Positions 32,109 through 40,770 of a DNA stretch of 64,000 nt are shown one piece after another. This DNA comes from Fictibacillus nanhaiensis (lineage in GTDB: Bacteria; Bacillota; Bacilli; Bacillales; Fictibacillaceae): NCBI RefSeq assembly GCF_019801215.1, contig NZ_JAHVJO010000004.1, positions 62,001 to 126,000 of the forward strand. Reading direction: 5' to 3'. A program made the translations under genes and the position numbers. Under the pieces are notes generated by a model that did not search any database, had not been told where the DNA came from, and saw only the letters and a program-made list of their open reading frames with translations. Numbering within the stretch: position 1 is the first letter of the stretch; each line of letters opens with the position of its first letter.

Positions 32109-33272
32109 CTATAAAGATCTTTTTAATATGTCACGTACACTATCAGGATCCATCTCTTTATACGTTCCAACACCAGGTTTAATAAATGTTTTTTCAATGA
32201 TTGCATCAAAATCACGGTCGTCGATATCATAATCACTTAATTGGCTAGGTGCTCCTAAAGAGTTCCAGAAGTCTCGAAGCGCTTTAGCACCTTCTCTTGC
32301 GACCTCAATGTCTGATTTATTTTCTGGTGAAACGCCTAACACGCTAACAGCTAACTGCTTCACACGAGAAGGGTCTTCCTCCAACACATGTTCCAGCCAG
32401 TTCGGGAAAAGAATCGAAAGCCCGCCGCCATGTGGAATATCATAAACCGCAGAGATCGCATGCTCAATTCGATGTGTTGCCCAGTCACCGCCATCCGTAC
32501 CATTAGAAAGCGTACCGTTAAATGCGGTTGTGCTAACATACATCATCGTTTCTCGATGCTTAAACGATTGTAAGTCTTCGAGCAGCTTAGGTCCTGCAGC
32601 AATTGCCGTTCTAAGCAATGACTCAATAAACCCGTCAATCATGGGAGTGTTTTCAGTACGATGGAAATAATGCTCTAAAGCATGTGACATGCTGTCCACG
32701 ATGCCGTACACCGTTTGATCTCGAGGAACCGAGAACGTATAGCTTGGATCTAGAATGGAAAAATTTGGGTAAACAAGCGGTGAACCCCATCCTAATTTAT
32801 CTTTTGTTTCCCAGTTCGTAATTACAGAAACGGAATTCATCTCTGAACCAGTCGCCGCTAACGTTAGAACTGTTCCAAATGGGAGAGCAGCTTCAATTGG
32901 TGCTTTTTGGGTAATCAAATCCCAAGTATCACCATCATATTTGGCACCAACAGAGATGGCTTTCGTGCAGTCAATAACACTGCCGCCACCCACTGCCAGA
33001 ATGAAATCAATTCCCTGTGTTTTACAGATGTCGACACCTTTATGAACTGTAGTTAATCGAGGGTTCGGTTCCACACCAGACAACTCAAAAATGGTAGCCT
33101 GTGCTTTATTTAATTGCACAATGACATCTTCATATACGCCATTCCGTTTAATGCTGCCTCCGCCATAAACGACAAGAACGTTAAGATGTTTTTCAAGGAC
33201 AGCTGAGAGTTGCTGTACTTCACCTTTTCCAAAATAAAGTTTTGTTGGATTGTGTTGCAAAAATGTGATCAT
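32109..33272 (-). CDS. Iron-containing (NADH-dependent butanol-type) alcohol dehydrogenase
   Basis: 387 residues, group III alcohol dehydrogenase: NAD motif VVYGGGSIKRNGVY near 34, AVGGGSVIDCTKAI near 92, and the metal site with Asp in IVDSMSHALEHYFH (near 190-203) and His in IEHAISAVYDIPHGGGLSILFP (near 262-283). Closest by layout to YugJ/YugK and BdhA. It interconverts aldehydes and alcohols in the cytoplasm with NADH. Single gene with own terminator, just downstream of the beta-glucoside cluster but in a separate unit. Confidence 0.9.
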   Translation of the reverse strand: MITFLQHNPTKLYFGKGEVQQLSAVLEKHLNVLVVYGGGSIKRNGVYEDVIVQLNKAQATIFELSGVEPNPRLTTVHKGVDICKTQGIDFILAVGGGSVIDCTKAISVGAKYDGDTWDLITQKAPIEAALPFGTVLTLAATGSEMNSVSVITNWETKDKLGWGSPLVYPNFSILDPSYTFSVPRDQTVYGIVDSMSHALEHYFHRTENTPMIDGFIESLLRTAIAAGPKLLEDLQSFKHRETMMYVSTTAFNGTLSNGTDGGDWATHRIEHAISAVYDIPHGGGLSILFPNWLEHVLEEDPSRVKQLAVSVLGVSPENKSDIEVAREGAKALRDFWNSLGAPSQLSDYDIDDRDFDAIIEKTFIKPGVGTYKEMDPDSVRDILKRSL

Positions 33273-33364
33273 GTTAACACCTCTGTAGCTGTAGTATTCT
33301 CACATTCTAGCATGAAAGATACTAAAAGGTTGTTAATTTGATTTGTTTAAGAACCGAATGGACG

Positions 33365-34738
33365 TTAACTTAAACGAACAGTTTCATCATTCATGTTTTT
33401 ACCGCTGCTTGAATTATTTCTGTCTCGAATAATTTCCGCATACCGATATGCACTGTCCTTCCAAAATCTTTCTTGCGTATCAAAATCAACATAGATGATC
33501 CCAAATCGCTTGTCATAGCCAAAGCTCCACTCGAAGTTATCCATTAACGACCATAGATAATACCCTTGAATGTTCATTCCTTCATCATTCAACTCTGAAA
33601 CAGCATTCAGGTGTTTTTCAATATACTCTACTCGTTCCTTGTCGTGGACTTTTCCATCAACCAATTCATCATCGAAAGCTGCACCGTTTTCAGTAATATA
33701 AATCGGTAGATCTGTATATTCGTTTCGGAGTCTTCTGATCAGATCCTTAAATTCATTTGGCGCAATATCCCAGCCCATGCCTGTTTTGGCATAATCCGAG
33801 TGAGCACCTTTATGCAAGAAGTCACTTGCCCCTGAAAATTCTACAAAGCCTCGGCTGTAATAGTTGATTCCAAAGAAATCACAGGAAGTTGAGATGAGTT
33901 CCATATCTCCTTGTTGAATAAAATCATACGAATGCACGTATTTAGAGAATAAGTTCATCATATCTACAGGATATTGACCTTTAAAAACAGGATCTAAAAA
34001 CCATCTATTACAATAACCATCTGCATTATTAGCCGCAAGCAGGTCATTGACTGAATCGGTTTTTGCATACATTGGCGATAGGTTTAACGTAATTCCGATA
34101 GGCGTATTAGATTTTAGATCGTTCTTTAAAAATTGAACCGCTTTTCCGTGGGAAAGAAGCATATGGTGTACCGCACGAACAGCTTCATCCATGTTCGTAT
34201 GTCCTGGCGCATGAAATCCTTGGTGATACCCGAGGAACCCTGCACACCATGGCTCATTATGTGTAATCCATGAATCCACTTCAGCATCAAGCTCTTCGAA
34301 ACACGCTTTAGCTAATTCCATAAACCAATCAACTGATTCCCGATTTACCCATCCACCTTCTTCATGAGCCCATACAGGAAGATCCCAGTGATATAGAGTA
34401 ATCGCTGGTTTTATTCCCTCTTCTCTCAAACGTTGCGTTAATTTTTTATAAAACGCCATTCCCTCTGGATTATACTTTCCTTTCTCAGGAAAAATACGAG
34501 GCCAGGAAACAGAAAAGCGGTATGTTTCTACTCCAAGTTTCTTGATCTGCTGGATGTCTTCTTCAAAACGGTGATAGTGATCACATGCAATGCTTCCATT
34601 GTGCTGTTGATAAACTTTTCCAGGAGTGTCACAGAATGTGTCCCAAATGGAGAATGTTCTGCCACCTTCTAGTCGCGCTCCCTCTATTTGATAGGAGGAT
34701 GTTGCTGTTCCGAAAACGAACTTTTCATTAAAGTGCAT
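33365..34738 (-). CDS. Family 1 glycoside hydrolase (beta-glucosidase)
   Basis: 457 residues, complete GH1 barrel: KFVFGTATSSYQIEGA at the start, RFSVSWPRIFP near 73-83, acid/base Glu in SWITHNEPWCAGF near 157-169 and nucleophile Glu in LPIYITENGAAFDDE near 343-357. It cleaves terminal beta-glucosides in the cytoplasm. The neighbouring importer is an ABC system rather than a PTS, which favours non-phosphorylated cellobiose-type substrates. Last gene of the operon: binding protein, two permeases, hydrolase. Confidence 0.92.
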   Translation of the reverse strand: MHFNEKFVFGTATSSYQIEGARLEGGRTFSIWDTFCDTPGKVYQQHNGSIACDHYHRFEEDIQQIKKLGVETYRFSVSWPRIFPEKGKYNPEGMAFYKKLTQRLREEGIKPAITLYHWDLPVWAHEEGGWVNRESVDWFMELAKACFEELDAEVDSWITHNEPWCAGFLGYHQGFHAPGHTNMDEAVRAVHHMLLSHGKAVQFLKNDLKSNTPIGITLNLSPMYAKTDSVNDLLAANNADGYCNRWFLDPVFKGQYPVDMMNLFSKYVHSYDFIQQGDMELISTSCDFFGINYYSRGFVEFSGASDFLHKGAHSDYAKTGMGWDIAPNEFKDLIRRLRNEYTDLPIYITENGAAFDDELVDGKVHDKERVEYIEKHLNAVSELNDEGMNIQGYYLWSLMDNFEWSFGYDKRFGIIYVDFDTQERFWKDSAYRYAEIIRDRNNSSSGKNMNDETVRLS

Positions 34739-34752
34739 TGAATTTCTCTCCT

Positions 34753-35655
34753 CTATTCTTTTATAGAACCTGCAGAAATGCTGTTAACGATATACTTAGA
34801 TAAAAATAGGAATGCGATCATGATTGGTACTACTGAAATCGCGATACCTAAATACATCGATCCAAGGTTTTGAGCCACTTGTGATCCTTTTAAGAATCCC
34901 ATCAATACAGGCAATGTGTATTTTTCAGGTGAAAACAAAATAACTAAAGGCATGATGTAGTTATTCCAAGAACCAATAAAGGTAAAGATCGACATCGTTG
35001 CTATTGCTGGCATCATAATAGGAACAGCAATCGTATGGAAGATCTTAAACTCACCTGCGCCATCTATTCTAGCCGCTTCAATCAAACTCGGATGAAGCGT
35101 TGTTAAAATATATTGACGGAGAAAGAACACGACAAAAGGACTCGCCGCTGCCGGTATGATTAAAGGAATATACGTATCGAGTATGCCTAAATTTTTACTT
35201 AATTCATAAAACCCAATCAAGCCTAATTGCCCCGGGACCATCATCATCACTAACATAAAAATGAACATGGCGTTTTTGCCTTTAAAGATATAAAAGGCAA
35301 ACCCATATGCCGTTAGGGCTGAAAAGTATCCCGACAATAAAGTAACGAGAACAGAGATGAATAGACTATTTTTAAAACCTGCCCAAATGTTGATGTAACT
35401 CATCATCGTCTGATAGTTTTCCACCAATGAACTTCCAGGAATCAAGGTGAAGCCTGACAATATAGCTTCATTAGACCTAGTAGCGTTCACAAGCATCATT
35501 AAGAAGGGGATAAAACAAACAATGGCCATCACACTAAGAACAACGTACAGAACTAGTTTTGCCATGCTTCTTTTCGGTTTGGTCTTCGTTTCTATTACAT
35601 TTGGTTTTTGAACTGAATTTGTGATGCTTTTATTTACCGCTGGTTTTCCTATCAT
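34753..35655 (-). CDS. Carbohydrate ABC transporter permease (CUT1, MalG-like)
   Basis: 300 residues, six membrane helices preceded by a Lys/Thr-rich cytoplasmic N-terminus of about 30 residues. The EAA loop is SLIEAARIDGAGEFKIFHTIAVPIMMPA near 188-215, which docks to the ATPase. It pairs with the permease encoded 4 bp upstream. No ATPase gene is in the cluster, as is common for Bacillus sugar importers that share MsmX. CAGGTG lies before ATG 35655. Confidence 0.9.
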   Translation of the reverse strand: MIGKPAVNKSITNSVQKPNVIETKTKPKRSMAKLVLYVVLSVMAIVCFIPFLMMLVNATRSNEAILSGFTLIPGSSLVENYQTMMSYINIWAGFKNSLFISVLVTLLSGYFSALTAYGFAFYIFKGKNAMFIFMLVMMMVPGQLGLIGFYELSKNLGILDTYIPLIIPAAASPFVVFFLRQYILTTLHPSLIEAARIDGAGEFKIFHTIAVPIMMPAIATMSIFTFIGSWNNYIMPLVILFSPEKYTLPVLMGFLKGSQVAQNLGSMYLGIAISVVPIMIAFLFLSKYIVNSISAGSIKE

Positions 35656-35658
35656 GCT

Positions 35659-36558
35659 TTACACCTGCCTTGGTTGTTTACGTTCTTTCCCATACATTCC
35701 TTTGAAAATGAAAGCAGAAAATATGAGAGTTATAACAAATAAACCATATGCTACAGCAGCAGCGTACCCATAATTGTTATATTTAAAGGCCTGATTGTAT
35801 AGATAGAGCACCATCGTATTGAGCGATCCATCAGGTGAACCGATTCCATCCGTTAAGAGCATCGGTAGATCAAACAATTGTAGACCTCCAATGAGTGATG
35901 TAATCATGATATAAAGCAGGATAGGCTTCAATAGTGGAATCGTGATCTTAGAAAACGTCTGCCACCGGTTTGCACCGTCAATCAATGCTGCTTCGTAATA
36001 GTCTTGAGATATACCTGACACCCCTGCCATTACAACGATAAAAGAGTGGCCAAACCACATCCACGTTAAGATTAAGGAAACAGAAAGCTGAGCGGTCGTT
36101 GGTTCATTCAGCCAATTGATCGGATCAGAAATAACTCCTAGCTTCAGCAGCATCATATTAAGCGATCCATGCTGCCAATCTAGTAAGATACCAAATAATA
36201 GTGCCACAGAACTGATGGTAATTAGATTCGGAAGATAAAAAATCGATCTAAAGAAAGCTAATCCTTTTAACTTCATTCTCATATCAGAAAAAATCAGAGC
36301 AAGTAATAGAGCAAGTCCTATTTGAAGGGCAAAATTGATACCCCATATTTTCCACGTGTTAAAAAAAGCTTCTACAAAATACGTATCTGTTAAAAGACGT
36401 TTATAATTAGCAAGTCCTACTATTTGTGCTGTACCGCTGCCTGTATAATTTGTAAAACTATAATAAAAGGTTAGAGCGACTGGATAGATACTAAACACCA
36501 AGAAGATGATCCAAAATGGAGCAATAAAAACATAGCCGTAACGGTTTAGATTTTTCAT
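35659..36558 (-). CDS. Carbohydrate ABC transporter permease (CUT1, MalF-like)
   Basis: 299 residues, six membrane helices (first at about 10-32). The EAA loop is DYYEAALIDGANRWQTFSKITIPLLKP near 187-213. It forms the channel heterodimer with the MalG-like permease. The gene is preceded by a stem-loop (36583-36617) that separates it from the binding-protein gene, an arrangement that usually lets the binding protein be made in excess. Confidence 0.9.
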   Translation of the reverse strand: MKNLNRYGYVFIAPFWIIFLVFSIYPVALTFYYSFTNYTGSGTAQIVGLANYKRLLTDTYFVEAFFNTWKIWGINFALQIGLALLLALIFSDMRMKLKGLAFFRSIFYLPNLITISSVALLFGILLDWQHGSLNMMLLKLGVISDPINWLNEPTTAQLSVSLILTWMWFGHSFIVVMAGVSGISQDYYEAALIDGANRWQTFSKITIPLLKPILLYIMITSLIGGLQLFDLPMLLTDGIGSPDGSLNTMVLYLYNQAFKYNNYGYAAAVAYGLFVITLIFSAFIFKGMYGKERKQPRQV

Positions 36559-36582
36559 CTCTCATCCCCCTTTCAAAATGAT

Positions 36583-36617
36583 AGGCAGTGGCGGAGAAAC
36601 TGGCCCCCGCCACATGC
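36583..36617 (-). terminator. Stem-loop between binding-protein and permease genes (attenuating/stabilising)
   Basis: Minus-strand GCATGTGGCGGG ... CCGCCACTGC hairpin without a long T-run. Its position after the binding-protein stop suggests partial termination or 3' end protection of that gene's mRNA. Confidence 0.55.
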
Positions 36618-36631
36618 ATGTTTTATTGTTT

Positions 36632-37942
36632 TTATTTTTTAGGTACTTTCAAGTCTGGGTATGCATTTTGTGCTTTTTGGTAGAATTCTTTAATCGCTGC
36701 TTCTTTTGATTTCTTTCCCGTTACATACTGTTGAACCGCATTACCATAAAGTGTATCAAGCTGCTGATCATACTTCGTTACGATTCCTGGTGTAATTTCT
36801 TTGGATTGTTCCAAGAAGAATTCATAATTGTTTTGTCCGCCTAAAAACTTGTCGCTAAAGTTATCTTTAATTGCATTTGTAACAGGAAGATACGAGAGTA
36901 CATCGCCTGTTTCTTTACTCCAAGATGTTAAGAATTCATCGTCTTGAGTCATCATTTTTACAAATTTGTATGCAAGCTCTTTATTCTCTGATTTGTTGTA
37001 AACACCAAGCCATGTTCCACCCCAGAAATATGGGCTAGGACCACTTGTTACAGCCCAGTCTCCAACAGAATTTTTTACGTTCGTTTTTAATACACTGTGT
37101 AATCCCCAAGTAGGAAGAACATAAGAGAATACTTTTGTTTCTTTTTCTTTACCATCCGCTTTCACCTTAATCGGCTTATCCATTCCTTCAAACCATGATG
37201 GTGACCACTCAGGAGCAAGTGCTGTATAGTTATTGTCGCGAAGCTGTTTTGAATAATCCATGTACTGAATCTTTTCGTCTGTAAGCTTTAATTCATTATT
37301 CTCATTTACCCATGGCTGCGGGTTATCCCCTTGTGCAAACCAGCGAATCGAACCTTCATCCGGGAACATGCTGTAGCCTTTTTCTTTCATTTTTTCAGCT
37401 ACTTCAAACACCTTATCCATAGAGCTCATCATTTCTCCAACTTGAGCTGGATCATCTGTTCCTAGTACTTCCTTTGCCAAACTTCGCTTATAATAAATAC
37501 CGCCTGGTGTTGTTTGCCAAGATAGGGCACGTACATCACCGTCTTTATCTTTACCTAGGTCAAATACATAAGGTACAAATTTATCAGATAATTCGTTAGC
37601 GTTATACGGCTTTTCCGATAAATTTTCCCAATAACCCGCATTAATCCATTGCTTTAAGAAAGCAATTTCACCTGTAAAAACATCAGGTGCTCCAACACCG
37701 CTTTCAAGAACAGGTTTTAACTTTGTTGGGTAGTCTGCAATCGGAACAATCGTTAACTCAACTTTCACACCATTCTTCTCTTCAAACGTTTTGATCGGCT
37801 TTTTTAACTCATCTGTGAATGACCAGATTCTTAGATCTACATCATCTTTTGATTTGCCAGATTTTTGGGAGTCGCTTGAACATCCCGCGATAACACCAGC
37901 TAACAATACAAAAACCATAAAAATACTTAGTTTCTTCTTCAT
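36632..37942 (-). CDS. Extracellular sugar-binding lipoprotein of the ABC importer
   Basis: 436 residues. Lipoprotein signal with lipobox LLAGVIAGC near residues 14-21 (Cys 21), followed by a Ser/Lys-rich linker and a family-1 solute-binding fold: VDLRIWSFTDELKKPIKTFEEKNGVKV near 36, PDVFTGEIAFLKQWINAGYW near 88, and a C-terminal tail typical of CUT1 proteins. It captures the oligosaccharide (probably cellobiose-type, inferred from the GH1 gene) at the cell surface. First gene of the operon; two LacI-type operators lie directly upstream. Confidence 0.92.
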   Translation of the reverse strand: MKKKLSIFMVFVLLAGVIAGCSSDSQKSGKSKDDVDLRIWSFTDELKKPIKTFEEKNGVKVELTIVPIADYPTKLKPVLESGVGAPDVFTGEIAFLKQWINAGYWENLSEKPYNANELSDKFVPYVFDLGKDKDGDVRALSWQTTPGGIYYKRSLAKEVLGTDDPAQVGEMMSSMDKVFEVAEKMKEKGYSMFPDEGSIRWFAQGDNPQPWVNENNELKLTDEKIQYMDYSKQLRDNNYTALAPEWSPSWFEGMDKPIKVKADGKEKETKVFSYVLPTWGLHSVLKTNVKNSVGDWAVTSGPSPYFWGGTWLGVYNKSENKELAYKFVKMMTQDDEFLTSWSKETGDVLSYLPVTNAIKDNFSDKFLGGQNNYEFFLEQSKEITPGIVTKYDQQLDTLYGNAVQQYVTGKKSKEAAIKEFYQKAQNAYPDLKVPKK

Positions 37943-37977
37943 CTGAATACCCCTTCCCTTTTACAGGTTTATAGTTA

Positions 37978-37991
37978 CGAAAGCGGTTTCG
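37978..37991. promoter_or_regulatory. LacI-type operator 1 before the binding-protein gene
   Basis: CGAAAGCGGTTTCG, 36 bp upstream of the binding-protein start. The centre CG with A/T arms is the classic LacI/GalR-family site. Likely target of the repressor encoded beside it; CcpA can bind related sequences. Confidence 0.7.
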
Positions 37992-38011
37992 TTTTTGCGC
38001 GAACGATATTT

Positions 38012-38025
38012 CGAAACCGCTTTCG
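38012..38025. promoter_or_regulatory. LacI-type operator 2 before the binding-protein gene
   Basis: CGAAACCGCTTTCG within a longer near-symmetrical ATTTCGAAA ... TTTCGAAAT. Its centre is 34 bp from operator 1, about three helical turns, so both could be bound on one face of the DNA. Confidence 0.7.
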
Positions 38026-38051
38026 AAATTACCAAAAAAAATTTCTTTTTT

Positions 38052-39062
38052 TTATTGTATTTTTAAACATGACTTCCGAATCATAAGTTCGACTGGAATT
38101 TTTTTAGATATAACCATCTTTTTCTTTTGAAGAATCTGTTTCATTAATAATTGCGCTGCTTCAAACCCAATCATCTCAGTATCTTGTTTTATTGTCGTTA
38201 ATTTTGGGGTAACGTAAGCTGCCATTTCAATATCGTCATATCCGATAATAGAAATATCTTCAGGCACCCTCAAACCCTTCTCTTTAATTGCTTCCATTGC
38301 TCCAATAGCCATATGGTCACCTGCAACGAATACAGCTGTGGGCACATCTTTTAAGGATAAAAGCTTCTCCATTGCTGCTTTGCCTTCGTTTATGGAAAAC
38401 AATCCACCATTGGTCAGATGGCCTTCTAAGATTGGCAAATTCAAGTCCTTCATCGCCTTTTTGTAACCTTTAATTCTCTCTGCACCAGCATCAGTAGATG
38501 AATCACCTGCTATATGTGCAATTTTTGTATGCCCAAGTGAATGCAGATAGTTGACTGCCAGCTTTCCGCCTTCAATATTATCCGAATACACAAGACTGCA
38601 GTTTTGATTGTTCATATCAATGACTACGATTGGGATGTTGCTGTTAATCATCTCTTGTACCTGTGTATCTTGTGGATCTGAACAAATAACAACAATGCCA
38701 TCCACTGCACGATATGAAAAATGCTCTAAATAACTAATATCTCGATTACGAAGGTTTCGAGAAGCAAAAATTAAGTCATACCCTTCTCGTTCAGCATGTT
38801 TTCTAAAACTCTCTATAATGGCACTGAAAAAAGGATGTTTCATTCCGACTTCATTTGCTTCTGAAAACATAACCCCAATTGTCCAAGACTTTTTTGTTGA
38901 AAGAGATTGGGCATGCGCATTTGGCAAGTATCCCATGTCTTCCACTGCCTGAAGAATTTTTTGTTTTGTTTTTTCACTAACATCAGAATAATTGTTGAGT
39001 GCTTTTGAAACGGTAGTCGTCGAATATCCCGTTTTTTTCGCTATGTCATAGATGGTAACCAT
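38052..39062 (-). CDS. LacI-family transcriptional repressor of the beta-glucoside cluster
   Basis: 336 residues. The N-terminal HTH is TIYDIAKKTGYSTTTVSKALNNYSDVSEKTKQKI with hinge helix YLPNAHAQSLS near 47-57; the rest is a periplasmic-binding-protein-like sensor domain (GVMFSEANEVGM near 63, IPIVVIDMNN near 145, ISIIGYDDIEMAAYVTPKLTTI near 275). It should repress its own gene and the adjacent importer until a beta-glucoside binds. Perfect operator copies lie on both sides (38.0 kb and 39.08 kb). Transcribed separately from the importer operon, in the same direction. Confidence 0.92.
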   Translation of the reverse strand: MVTIYDIAKKTGYSTTTVSKALNNYSDVSEKTKQKILQAVEDMGYLPNAHAQSLSTKKSWTIGVMFSEANEVGMKHPFFSAIIESFRKHAEREGYDLIFASRNLRNRDISYLEHFSYRAVDGIVVICSDPQDTQVQEMINSNIPIVVIDMNNQNCSLVYSDNIEGGKLAVNYLHSLGHTKIAHIAGDSSTDAGAERIKGYKKAMKDLNLPILEGHLTNGGLFSINEGKAAMEKLLSLKDVPTAVFVAGDHMAIGAMEAIKEKGLRVPEDISIIGYDDIEMAAYVTPKLTTIKQDTEMIGFEAAQLLMKQILQKKKMVISKKIPVELMIRKSCLKIQ

Positions 39063-39079
39063 TGTTATCTCCTCTTTAT

Positions 39080-39093
39080 CGAAAGCGCTTTCG
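39080..39093. promoter_or_regulatory. LacI-type operator before the repressor gene (perfect palindrome)
   Basis: CGAAAGCGCTTTCG, a fully symmetrical 14-mer 18 bp upstream of the repressor ATG, pointing to autoregulation. Confidence 0.75.
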
Positions 39094-39230
39094 TTAATTG
39101 AAATTATAGCTTATTTATATTTCGAATTCAATATGAAATTTCTTACTATTTTGAACCTAAATATACTTTAGAAAGAGTTTAGATAATCTTCATATTCTCC
39201 TTATTCAGGGAAATGCCTTCAAAAGTATAA

Positions 39231-39812
39231 TTACTTTCTTCGATCAGTTACCTTTTCACTCATAATGGCGTACATATTCTCTACACCATCGTGCGTAGCT
39301 TCAAAGGTAAAAGCATTTTCCTCTTGAATACCTAGACTTTCCGCTTCTTTCGCAACATCCATATTCGCTCCCATAAAGATGAATTCCCAGCTATATTTTT
39401 CTTGCTGGTGTTTAATTAGTTCTTTAACTCTTTCATACGTAAATTCACGGCTCGCATTTTCCATTCCATCTGTTGTAATCACAAAAACTACTTTGCTTGG
39501 CCGCTGTTCTTCGGAAGCTGCGGACAGCCTGTAGCCAACATCCAAAATCGTTTTCCCTACTGCATCCAGCAAAGCTGTTGTCCCTCTTACGTAATACTCT
39601 TCCCCCGTTAACCTCGCTTTCGTTGCATCTTCACTTTTCCAAAGAATTTCATACTGATCATCAAAGAGAACGGTTGTAAGTCGTGTTTCTCCCTCTAGCT
39701 GGCACTGTCTTTGTATAAATCCGTTAAAACCGCCAATCGTATCCTTTTCTAGCCCAGCCATTGATCCGCTTCGATCCAGCAAAAAAACAATCTCCGTTAC
39801 ATTCTTATTCAT
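39231..39812 (-). CDS. von Willebrand factor A domain protein
   Basis: About 193 residues, one vWA domain with a complete MIDAS site: VFLLDRSGSMAG near residue 9 (DxSxS), a Thr in RGTTALLDAVG near 78 and Asp in VFVITTDGMENAS near 110. Metal-dependent protein binding is expected; no membrane segment. ATG 39812 is chosen, 9 nt after GGAGG (two upstream ATGs touch that site). It lies head-to-head with a helix-turn-helix gene across about 100 bp, which suggests a functional pair, but no partner ATPase (MoxR) is present. Confidence 0.85.
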   Translation of the reverse strand: MNKNVTEIVFLLDRSGSMAGLEKDTIGGFNGFIQRQCQLEGETRLTTVLFDDQYEILWKSEDATKARLTGEEYYVRGTTALLDAVGKTILDVGYRLSAASEEQRPSKVVFVITTDGMENASREFTYERVKELIKHQQEKYSWEFIFMGANMDVAKEAESLGIQEENAFTFEATHDGVENMYAIMSEKVTDRRK

Positions 39813-39915
39813 CTTCATCATCCTCCGAAATGTTTGTCATGCTATAATAATAGAGCTATTTATCCATAATTTGGTCGCCTGTAAAGCGACATTTTAGGAT
39901 TAGGAGGTGGGCCAT

Positions 39916-40419
39916 TTGCTTGATCACAAAATTTTATTAGAACTTGAGTCATATATCAGGGAACATTTTATTGTTGAATTAGAATTATGCCATTCCTCGG
40001 AATTGTTGGAAGAGAAGAGTATATGTGAAGACATCGTTCATGTTGAGTTAGATGATTTTATTATTGAAAATCGAAAACCAACGCTCCAGCAAGTCTTGTT
40101 CAGCTTTATTGATCAAAAGGGGATTAAAGATTCGGAGATTTATAAAAAAGCCGGCTTGGACCGTAAACATTTCTCAAAAATACGTTCCATTTCAGGTTAT
40201 CATCCTAAAAAACATACAGTCGTCGCCCTTGGTCTTGCTCTGGAGCTGAATGAAGAAGATTTTGATCAGCTGCTTCAGTCAGGAGGCTACTCTTTATCAG
40301 AAAGTGAAACGAGTGACTTAGTCATCAAATTTTGTTTAGAAAGAAAAATATTTGATGTCCGGCAGGTAAATGAGTATTTGGATTATTTTAGTTTGAAGAC
40401 ATTAGGGGGTTTGGTGTGA
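39916..40419 (+). CDS. Helix-turn-helix protein divergent from the vWA gene
   Basis: 167 residues from TTG 39916, 8 nt after AGGAGG (the GTG at 39907 overlaps that site). The middle part has the Xre-like pattern TLQQVLFSFIDQKGIKDSEIYKKAGLDRKHFSKIRS ... HTVVALGLALELNEEDFDQLLQSGGYSLSESE near 55-130, where the second segment is the typical end of a phage-repressor-like fold. The N-terminal 50 residues are acidic. Probably a regulator or adaptor acting with the vWA protein (inference from gene arrangement). Confidence 0.65.
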   Translation: MLDHKILLELESYIREHFIVELELCHSSELLEEKSICEDIVHVELDDFIIENRKPTLQQVLFSFIDQKGIKDSEIYKKAGLDRKHFSKIRSISGYHPKKHTVVALGLALELNEEDFDQLLQSGGYSLSESETSDLVIKFCLERKIFDVRQVNEYLDYFSLKTLGGLV

Positions 40420-40472
40420 TATCCGAGAACTTGGCAGTTTTACGGTACGTGTTCTTTTTTCTGTTACACATT

Positions 40473-40586
40473 TGCTCATAGAATGTCAAAATATGCTCTT
40501 AGATTCCCAGTAACCACTCTTAGACTTCCATTATCTGCTCATAGAATCTGAATTTCTGCTCACAGAATCTCCATATACACTCATAG
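40473..40586. repeat. Array of six TGCTCATAG-type words at exact 21-bp spacing
   Basis: Words start at 40473, 40494, 40515, 40536, 40557 and 40578: TGCTCATAG, TGCTCTTAG, CACTCTTAG, TGCTCATAG, TGCTCACAG, CACTCATAG, mostly followed by A-rich dinucleotides. Spacers differ. The array begins 53 bp after the HTH gene stop and fills much of the 350-bp gap to the next gene. Confidence 0.9.
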
Positions 40587-40670
40587 AAACAATCTATCAG
40601 AAATATCACCCCTAAATAAGCGGTTTATTTATACTTTTGTTTATTTTTTATCTTATAGTTCATAGACAGG

Positions 40671-40722
40671 AAAAAAACTGACTCTCATGATGTGAAATGC
40701 CACACTTTTGAGCCAGTTTTTA
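40671..40722 (-). terminator. Terminator of the YtrA-type ABC operon
   Basis: Minus-strand ACTGGCTCAAAAGTGTGG ... GAGTCAGTTTTTTT, with an inner GTG/CAC stem. It shares CTC-AAAAGTG and flanking arms with the terminator at 3459-3518. Confidence 0.75.
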
Positions 40723-40770
40723 GCTTTTATCTCTATTCAATTGTTTTAGCTGCTTAATAAAGACTTAAGT

